Position numbers and translations under genes: made by a program. A model generated the notes under the pieces. The model did not search any database, was not told the DNA's origin, and saw only the letters and a program-made list of their open reading frames with translations. Shown here piece by piece: positions 31,681 to 37,855 of a stretch of 37,855 bases of DNA; the first letter of the stretch is position 1; each line of letters starts with the position of its first letter. Source of the stretch: an uncultured bacterium (GTDB lineage Bacteria; Bacillota; Clostridia; Lachnospirales; Lachnospiraceae). The DNA is taken from assembly GCA_937916345.1 (NCBI GenBank), contig CALFUE010000137.1, positions 1 to 37,855 on the forward strand. The letters run 5' to 3'.

Positions 31681-33156
31681 TTATCCTTCCATGCTGGTCT
31701 TTAATCTGATAGCATCGGAGTTCAGATTCTCCGCGATACGGGTGACCTCGTCCACAATGCGCGAGTTCTCTACGCAGGAATTCAGCGTCTGCTCGCTCCT
31801 TGCCGTAACCTCCTCGGTGACAGCCGAAATATTCTGGATCTGGTTTACTATCTCCTCGTTTGATCCAGCCAGTTCCTCCAGAAGCTCCTCCATAGAGCGC
31901 ATCTCCCCTGTCATCTCATTTGTATTGTCTGAGACAGCCTTCAGGTTAGCCTTCAGCTCATTGATCTTGATATCCTCCTCAGCTGTGCTCTGTGAGAGAA
32001 CTCCCACGGCTGTGACCACATTGTCCAGCTCGTGGAGCACATCCTTTATAAGGGATGCGATATTCGATGCAGCGTCCTTTGTCTGGCTTGCCAGATCAGA
32101 TACATTCGTGGCAACGACTGCAAAGCCCTTGCCTGCCTCTCCGGCTCTCGCCGCCTCTATGGAAGCGTTCAAAGCCAAAATACTGGTGGAGTTTGCCACG
32201 CTGGCGATCATCTCAGTGATATCATTCATGCGCGCCGTCTGCTCTTTCAGGTCGTTGACCAGTTTCACCACATCGTCATTTGCCCTGTTTGAATTTACGG
32301 CCAGAGTAGAGAGAGCCTCCATATTGTCATGTCCATTGGTAACATCCCGCAGTGTCTGCTCCATTCCGGAAAGGATCCTCTCGCCAATACCCTTGATATC
32401 GTCAATCATCCTCTGGATATCCTCAGTATGCTCGGACTGGCTCTGGATAGACTCGGCAGTCTCGTGATTCCCACGGGAAACCTCATCCATCGCGCTCTGC
32501 ATCATGTGTGTCGACTCAGAGAGGGAAGCCATATTCTCGTCCACCGAGGTGATGGAGCTGGTCATATTTCCGGAAAGATCAATTACTTCCTTTAGTAGCC
32601 TGTCAGTCTTTTCCTTGTCCTTTAGAATCGTCTCCTGCTGCTCATAATTCGTGTCTCTGATTTGTTTCGTAATGATATAGGTAAATATCGTTATGACAAT
32701 CAGCAACGCTACCCTGATCTCCACATCCGCCATATCGTCTGCCGTGTTCACGCCGGTCATAAATTTGTACACGGTATCGATTATGTTTACAACTACAGTA
32801 AGGATACCGGTGCGAAGACCATAAGCCGGGTCGAGATAGAGCATCATGCACAGGATGATGACTATCGCGTAGGTAAAGGTCAGCTTTGAATCAGAGGTGA
32901 ACATCGCAAGCGTATTCAGCGCTGCGAAGGAAAGCGGTATGAAATGCTTCAGGATCACTGTATCATTTCTGTTTCTGTAGAATAATACATCCGCAATGGA
33001 TGGCAGGACGGTGAGAGCCGAGAATACAAGCGTAAAACCAAGTGTTTTCGAACCTTTGAGATACTCTACAACATACGCTACGAACAGCACACTGTTCAGG
33101 ATGATATGACATATCATCATCACCTTGTTTGCCTGTGCCATAACCTTATCTTTCAT
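31681..33156 (-). CDS. Methyl-accepting chemotaxis protein with a multi-helix membrane sensor
   Basis: 491 aa. The first 185 residues hold about six hydrophobic helices with short loops and no extracellular ligand-binding domain, so it probably senses a membrane, redox or intracellular signal, or a small ligand within the membrane. The C-terminal signalling domain (about 195-491) is a long coiled coil whose hairpin tip contains ILALNASIEAARAGEAGKGF and AVVATNVSDLASQTKDAASN, the conserved CheA/CheW contact region. AAGGAG lies eight bases before the ATG. It sits between rpoC and the FliD-like gene, with a hairpin on each side, so it is probably a single-gene unit. No CheA, CheW or CheY gene is in the window. 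Confidence 0.93.
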   Translation of the reverse strand: MKDKVMAQANKVMMICHIILNSVLFVAYVVEYLKGSKTLGFTLVFSALTVLPSIADVLFYRNRNDTVILKHFIPLSFAALNTLAMFTSDSKLTFTYAIVIILCMMLYLDPAYGLRTGILTVVVNIIDTVYKFMTGVNTADDMADVEIRVALLIVITIFTYIITKQIRDTNYEQQETILKDKEKTDRLLKEVIDLSGNMTSSITSVDENMASLSESTHMMQSAMDEVSRGNHETAESIQSQSEHTEDIQRMIDDIKGIGERILSGMEQTLRDVTNGHDNMEALSTLAVNSNRANDDVVKLVNDLKEQTARMNDITEMIASVANSTSILALNASIEAARAGEAGKGFAVVATNVSDLASQTKDAASNIASLIKDVLHELDNVVTAVGVLSQSTAEEDIKINELKANLKAVSDNTNEMTGEMRSMEELLEELAGSNEEIVNQIQNISAVTEEVTARSEQTLNSCVENSRIVDEVTRIAENLNSDAIRLKTSMEG

Positions 33157-33200
33157 AAGCCGTTCTCCTTTTGTGTATTAAAAAATCCTCAATTATCAGA

Positions 33201-33229
33201 AAGGACTGCGTATCAAGAACACAGTCCTT
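33201..33229 (-). terminator. Hairpin downstream of rpoC, probable terminator
   Basis: AAGGACTGTG pairs with CGCAGTCCTT on the minus strand (ten pairs, one G-T) around a nine-base loop, 22 bases after the rpoC stop codon. The T-rich tail is weak until TTTTTT 16 bases later. Confidence 0.6.
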
Positions 33230-33250
33230 CTGTAAATTAACGATCAAGTA

Positions 33251-36200
33251 TTACTCTTCAACAGGATCCTCTTCCGGGATTGCCTCCACAGGCTCTTCTT
33301 CGGGATCAAATTCATCATTTTCACTTTCGTCGAGATTCAGGTCTGACACGCGGCGCTTCGGCTCTGCAAAGGACTCCTCCGACTCAAATGCAAAGACCTC
33401 GTCTGCCTGATCCGTCTTGCCTTCATCGTGGAACTCATCGACCTCCTCGATCTCATCCATATCGGTGTCAAGCTTGATAGAGCGGTAGCGCTTCATACCT
33501 GTACCAGCAGGAATGAGCTTCCCGATAATGACATTCTCCTTCATACCGATAAGGGGATCTACCTTCCCCTCTATGGCTGCGCCCGTCAAAACCTTTGTGG
33601 TCTCCTGGAAGGATGCTGCCGAGAGGAATGAATCGGTGGCAAGAGATGCCTTTGTAATACCGAGGAGCTCCTGCCTGCCCACTGCGGGCGCAAGACCTGC
33701 AGCTATCAGCTCCTCGTTCTTGTCCTGGAACTCCAGCGTGTCAACCTTCTGACCTGTGGTAAAATCCGAAGCCCCCGGATCCTCAACCTCGATCTTCTGA
33801 AGCATCTGACGGACAATGACCTCAATATGCTTGTCGTTTATCTCAACACCCTGGAGACGGTAAACCCTCTGTACCTCGCGGAGCATATAATCCTGAACCG
33901 CGCTGATACCCTTGATTTCAAGGATGTCATGAGGATTTACGGAACCCTCTGTCAGCTCGTCGCCGGCCTCCAGTATATCTCCGTCCGAGATCTTGATATG
34001 TGAACCATAAGGTATGAGATACGTTATCTGCTCACCAGTCTCGGGATTGTTTACCACGATCTCTCTCTTCTTTTTTGTATTCTTTATAGAGGCCTCGCCG
34101 GCAATCTTTGTGATGATGGCTAGTCCCTTGGGCTTTCTTGCCTCAAAGATCTCCTCTACACGGGGAAGACCCTGTGTGATGTCATTTCCTGCCACACCAC
34201 CGGTATGGAAGGTACGCATGGTCAGCTGTGTGCCGGGCTCACCGATACTCTGGGCAGCTATGATACCGATTGCCTCACCTACCTGCACGGCCTGGCCGGT
34301 AGCCATGTTTGAACCATAGCACTTCGCGCAGACGCCCATGTGTGAGCGGCATGTCAGCACGGTACGGATCTTTACTCTCTTTATGGGCTCACCATTCTCG
34401 TCCACTCCGCGGGCGATGACTGCATCAGCCCTCATGGGAGTAATCATATGATTTGCCTTTACGATCACATCGCCGTTCGCGTCCTTTATGTCCTCAGCTG
34501 CGAAACGACCAAGGATACGGTCGCGGAGCTCCTCGATAGTCTCCTTACCCTCCATGAATGTCTTTACATACATTCCGGGGAGCTCTCTGTCTTTTCCCTC
34601 ACAACAGTCTCTCTCACGAACGATCATGTGCTGTGATACATCTACCAGTCTTCTGGTGAGGTATCCGGAGTCCGCCGTGCGGAGAGCCGTATCGGAAAGT
34701 CCCTTTCTGGCTCCGTGGGCACTCATAAAGTACTCCAGTACATCCAGCCCCTCACGGAAGTTTGACTTGATGGGCAGCTCTATGGTACGACCTGTCGTAT
34801 CCGCCATCAATCCTCGCATTCCTGCAAGCTGCTTGATCTGCTTGTCAGAACCACGAGCTCCTGAGTCCGCCATCATATAGATGTTGTTGTACTTGTCCAA
34901 ACCTGAGAGCAGCGCCTCTGTCAGAGTATCGTCAGTCTCCTTCCAGGTCTCGACAACCTCATTGTAACGCTCCTCCTCGGTGATAAGACCACGCTTGTAC
35001 TGGCGCGAGATCTTGTCCACGGTATTCTGGGCATTCTCGATGAGTTCCGCCTTCTGGGCAGGCACTGTCATGTCAGAAATTGAAACCGTCATGGCTGCCT
35101 GTGTCGAATATTTGTAACCCATAGCCTTTATATCGTCCAGCACCTCTGCGGTACGGGTGGCGCCATGAATATTTATAACCTTTTCCAGGATCTTCTTTAA
35201 GTGCTTCTTTGCCACATGGAAGTCGATCTCCGGCTTCAGGTAATCCTCCGGAGTCTTCCTCTCCACAAAACCCAGATCCTGAGGAATTATCTCATTAAAG
35301 ATTATCCTTCCGAGTGTAGTGTCTATCACGCCCGTCACAGTATCACCTGTTGGCGTAGTCACACTCCTGCGCACATGTATGGGCTGATGGAGTGTAATCA
35401 CGCCATTCTCGTAAGCCATGATGGCCTGATCGCCGCTTGCGAAATAGTGTCCCACGGCATCCAGCGCTGTACATATTACGGTACGATCCTCCTCGTCATG
35501 GGCGGCAAACTTTATATGGTCATAGAGAGCGAGCTCTCCCTTTTCAAGCTCGAAGCGCACATCCTCTGCGGAAGCGTAAACCTTGTCGCTCTTAAGCTCA
35601 TAGCTTCCACCCTTCTCTGATATGTCGCGGCTCTTGATCATAGTCAGGAAGTAGATTCCCAACACCATATCCTGAGAAGGAACCGCAACAGGACCTCCGT
35701 CTGAAGGCTTCAGCAAGTTGTTGGGAGAGAGCAGCATGAAGCGGCACTCTGCCTGAGCCTCCTGGGACAGGGGCAGATGGGCCGCCATCTGGTCTCCGTC
35801 GAAGTCTGCGTTGAAAGCGGTACATACCAGGGGATGAAGCTTGATAGCCTTACCCTCTACCAAAATGGGCTCGAATGCCTGAATACCCAGTCTGTGAAGT
35901 GTAGGGGCACGGTTCAGCATCACGGGATGCTCCTTAATGACCTCCTCGAGTACATCCCAAACCTCGGGCTCGAGACGCTCCACCTTTTTCTTTGCACTCT
36001 TTATATTCTGAGCCTTATCCCTTGCGACCAGCTCCCTCATAACGAATGGCTTGAACAACTCTATTGCCATCTCCTTCGGGAGACCGCACTGATATATCTT
36101 CAGCTTTGGCTCTACGACGATAACTGAACGGCCTGAGTAGTCAACTCGCTTTCCCAGCAGATTCTGACGGAATCGTCCGCTCTTTCCCTTGAGCATGTCT

Positions 36201-37675
36201 GAGAGCGACTTCAGCGGTCGGTTTCCCGGACCTGTGACAGGGCGTCCGCGGCGTCCGTTGTCTATGAGGGCGTCCACTGCCTCCTGAAGCATTCTCTTTT
36301 CATTTCTGATGATTATCTCGGGAGCTGAGAGCTCAAGGAGCCGTCTAAGTCTGTTATTTCTGTTTATTATACGGCGGTATAAATCATTCAAATCGGAGGT
36401 GGCAAAACGGCCTCCGTCCAGCTGTACCATAGGACGCAGATCCGGCGGGATCACGGGAATTACGCTCATGATCATCCACTCCGGGCGGTTTCCTGACTTC
36501 CTGAAGGCCTCAATCACCTCGTATCTCTTAAAAATACGAGTCTTCTTCTGACCAGTGGACTCTGCGAGCTCAGCCCTTAACTCTGCTGATTCCTTTTCCA
36601 AATCAATCTCACGAAGGAGCTCAAGCACCGCCTCAGCGCCCATGGCTGCACGGAAGGAATAATTCCCCCAGGTTGCCACCGCGTCAGCGTACTCCGCCTC
36701 TGAGAGCACCTGCTTTTTCTGGAGATTTGTCTCCTTTGGATCCAGTACTATGTAGGATGCAAAATACAGCACCTTTTCCAGATGCTTGGGAGATATGTCC
36801 AGAACCAGTCCCATTCTCGAGGGAATACCCTTGAAGTACCATATATGCGATACTGGAGCCGCCAACTCTATATGACCCATGCGCTCACGTCTGACTGCGC
36901 TCTTTGTAACTTCGACACCGCATCTGTCGCAGACAACACCCTTGTAGCGCACCTTTTTGTATTTACCACAGTGACACTCCCAGTCCTTTTGCGGTCCGAA
37001 AATCTTTTCGCAGAAGAGTCCATCCTTTTCAGGCTTCAAGGTTCTGTAGTTAATGGTCTCCGGCTTCTTTACCTCGCCTCTGGACCATTCTCTGATCTTT
37101 TCAGGAGAATTCTGGAGCCCATAGTCCTGCTGTCCGGTATTGATCAACAGGCTGTAAGCCAGGTTATAGATGGAATCGTCAATTCCGTGTACAATGCATC
37201 CCCCTTTTTCCAGGAAGGTCGCCTCGGTCATCGCCCCGAATTGATTTTCATCATTATAGGTGAGCTGCAGTACGATATATTTACTGAGTAAACCCTGATC
37301 CGCCGCTTCTCTGAAACAGGGAATGCGAAGCAGCATTTCCACTGCCTGAGGTCCTGCGACTTTGACGCAGAAATCCGCAAGCCATTCCAGATATTCCTCA
37401 CCTCCGTTATTTTGTGCATGCTCCCAGGCGCTGTAATCGGCATAATTTTCAGCGTTTATTGTTTTGGGGATCACATCTGTGTCGTTATAGTCGGGAATAT
37501 CATTTTCCATCAGAGATACGTCAAATGCAGTCCAAAAGGCTTCATCGTTACTTCCGCCATCAGCATTTGCACCTTTACTGCTACCAAACAGTGAAAAAGC
37601 CGAAAGGCATAAAGCCAATATGATTACCATATACGCTGTTTTTTTACACGGCTCTTTTCGTCCATCAAACTGCAT
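33251..37675 (-). CDS. rpoC: RNA polymerase beta' subunit, 5' end replaced by a secreted-protein start (probable chimera)
   Basis: From about residue 190 on, this is beta', the clamp and catalytic subunit of RNA polymerase. It shows SPEKIREWSRGEVKKPETIN, zinc cysteines 234/236/249/252, the magnesium-binding NADFDGDQ at 622-629 (Asp624, 626, 628), the bridge and trigger helix region around GARKGLSDTALRTADSGYLT, and GEPGTQLTMRTFHTGGVA, ending in a Glu-rich tail. The normal first 20-30 residues before IGLASPEK are absent. In their place stand 189 residues with a signal peptide and no resemblance to beta'. The join is in frame near 37108-37112, at a GAATTC. rpoB should lie directly upstream but is missing. 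An exported polymerase subunit makes no biological sense, so a library or assembly chimera is the most likely reading; the beta' part itself looks intact. Confidence 0.9.
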   Translation of the reverse strand: MQFDGRKEPCKKTAYMVIILALCLSAFSLFGSSKGANADGGSNDEAFWTAFDVSLMENDIPDYNDTDVIPKTINAENYADYSAWEHAQNNGGEEYLEWLADFCVKVAGPQAVEMLLRIPCFREAADQGLLSKYIVLQLTYNDENQFGAMTEATFLEKGGCIVHGIDDSIYNLAYSLLINTGQQDYGLQNSPEKIREWSRGEVKKPETINYRTLKPEKDGLFCEKIFGPQKDWECHCGKYKKVRYKGVVCDRCGVEVTKSAVRRERMGHIELAAPVSHIWYFKGIPSRMGLVLDISPKHLEKVLYFASYIVLDPKETNLQKKQVLSEAEYADAVATWGNYSFRAAMGAEAVLELLREIDLEKESAELRAELAESTGQKKTRIFKRYEVIEAFRKSGNRPEWMIMSVIPVIPPDLRPMVQLDGGRFATSDLNDLYRRIINRNNRLRRLLELSAPEIIIRNEKRMLQEAVDALIDNGRRGRPVTGPGNRPLKSLSDMLKGKSGRFRQNLLGKRVDYSGRSVIVVEPKLKIYQCGLPKEMAIELFKPFVMRELVARDKAQNIKSAKKKVERLEPEVWDVLEEVIKEHPVMLNRAPTLHRLGIQAFEPILVEGKAIKLHPLVCTAFNADFDGDQMAAHLPLSQEAQAECRFMLLSPNNLLKPSDGGPVAVPSQDMVLGIYFLTMIKSRDISEKGGSYELKSDKVYASAEDVRFELEKGELALYDHIKFAAHDEEDRTVICTALDAVGHYFASGDQAIMAYENGVITLHQPIHVRRSVTTPTGDTVTGVIDTTLGRIIFNEIIPQDLGFVERKTPEDYLKPEIDFHVAKKHLKKILEKVINIHGATRTAEVLDDIKAMGYKYSTQAAMTVSISDMTVPAQKAELIENAQNTVDKISRQYKRGLITEEERYNEVVETWKETDDTLTEALLSGLDKYNNIYMMADSGARGSDKQIKQLAGMRGLMADTTGRTIELPIKSNFREGLDVLEYFMSAHGARKGLSDTALRTADSGYLTRRLVDVSQHMIVRERDCCEGKDRELPGMYVKTFMEGKETIEELRDRILGRFAAEDIKDANGDVIVKANHMITPMRADAVIARGVDENGEPIKRVKIRTVLTCRSHMGVCAKCYGSNMATGQAVQVGEAIGIIAAQSIGEPGTQLTMRTFHTGGVAGNDITQGLPRVEEIFEARKPKGLAIITKIAGEASIKNTKKKREIVVNNPETGEQITYLIPYGSHIKISDGDILEAGDELTEGSVNPHDILEIKGISAVQDYMLREVQRVYRLQGVEINDKHIEVIVRQMLQKIEVEDPGASDFTTGQKVDTLEFQDKNEELIAAGLAPAVGRQELLGITKASLATDSFLSAASFQETTKVLTGAAIEGKVDPLIGMKENVIIGKLIPAGTGMKRYRSIKLDTDMDEIEEVDEFHDEGKTDQADEVFAFESEESFAEPKRRVSDLNLDESENDEFDPEEEPVEAIPEEDPVEE
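37109..37675 (-). other. 5' fragment of an unrecognised secreted protein fused to rpoC
   Basis: 189 residues from an ATG behind AAAGGA (11-base gap). Residues 11-38 form a signal peptide (KKTAYMVIILALCLSAFSLF then GSSKGANADG). The mature part is acidic and contains EEYLEWLADFCVKVAGPQAV and cysteines at 103, 120 and 160. I do not recognise the family. Its codons are visibly more AT-rich than those of the rpoC part. It seems to be the start of another gene, cut where rpoC begins. Confidence 0.7.
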
Positions 37676-37719
37676 GATTGATTCGTTCCTTTCCGGCTTG
37701 TTTTTATCTGAATCTTCTT

Positions 37720-37725
37720 ATAATA
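37720..37725 (-). promoter_or_regulatory. Candidate extended -10 box upstream of the fused frame
   Basis: On the minus strand TATTAT is preceded by TGG (extended -10), 45 bases before the start codon. No good -35 box is seen at the right spacing. Confidence 0.35.
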
Positions 37726-37805
37726 CCATAAATTATCCCGAATGATTCACTCAACCTCATAATTCTGTCAGCAATAATCTGTTTCCATTAAAGAATAACA
37801 TAAAA

Positions 37806-37855
37806 TATCTTGTTTCCAATTTTCATGCCGGCGACTGAAAATTGGAAACAAGATA
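37806..37855. repeat. Perfect 20-bp inverted repeat ending exactly at the contig end
   Basis: The arm 37806-37825 is the exact reverse complement of 37836-37855, around the ten-base loop TGCCGGCGAC. The sequence stops at the last base of the second arm. It may be a real hairpin such as a terminator or element end, or a fold-back artefact of amplification or assembly. Confidence 0.9.

Overview
The window looks like part of a contig from a Gram-positive anaerobe of the Clostridia, most likely a Lachnospiraceae member of the Butyrivibrio/Roseburia kind. The reasons are the moderate GC, strong GGAGG ribosome sites, LplB/YtcP-type sugar permeases with a YesM/YesN-type two-component pair and a YesL protein, and surface proteins built from YTG repeats, type III fibronectin domains and BspA-type leucine-rich repeats. 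Genus is inference. Every gene I support lies on the minus strand, so transcription runs from high to low coordinates.

Right end (30151-37855): an RNA polymerase beta' gene whose 5' end is replaced in frame by the start of an unrelated secreted protein, then a membrane chemotaxis receptor and a FliD-like flagellar cap-related protein. The contig stops exactly at the end of a perfect 20-bp inverted repeat, and the first 10 bases of the window match an Illumina adapter. The assembly is therefore not clean at its ends, and the rpoC fusion is probably a false join.

Middle (12133-29967): a sugar-utilisation locus. It encodes an intracellular GH29 alpha-L-fucosidase, a YesM-type sensor kinase, a membrane-anchored surface protein with two long tandem repeats, two permeases and a lipoprotein binding protein of an oligosaccharide ABC importer, a YesL protein, a YesN-type response regulator, a GH31 alpha-xylosidase close to YicI, a GH3 beta-glycosidase and a serine hydrolase. 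Fucosidase, alpha-xylosidase and beta-glucosidase-like activities together suggest uptake and intracellular breakdown of fucosylated xyloglucan-type oligosaccharides. A 27-nt element (26/27 identical) lies upstream of two operons of this locus.

Left end (1-12071): a cell-surface cluster. It holds a membrane protein of unknown function, a secreted protein of about 2,830 residues made of some 20 YTG/DY repeats plus two fibronectin domains, a class B sortase translationally coupled to it, and the start of a leucine-rich-repeat surface protein cut by the contig edge. The sortase and the unknown membrane protein share a similar N-terminal cytoplasmic domain of about 70 residues, which I do not recognise. 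The giant protein has no visible sorting signal. This cluster is the best candidate for an undescribed system in the window.

No rRNA, tRNA, CRISPR array or transposase gene was seen. No gap between genes exceeds 300 bases; the longest (20072-20368) is described below.
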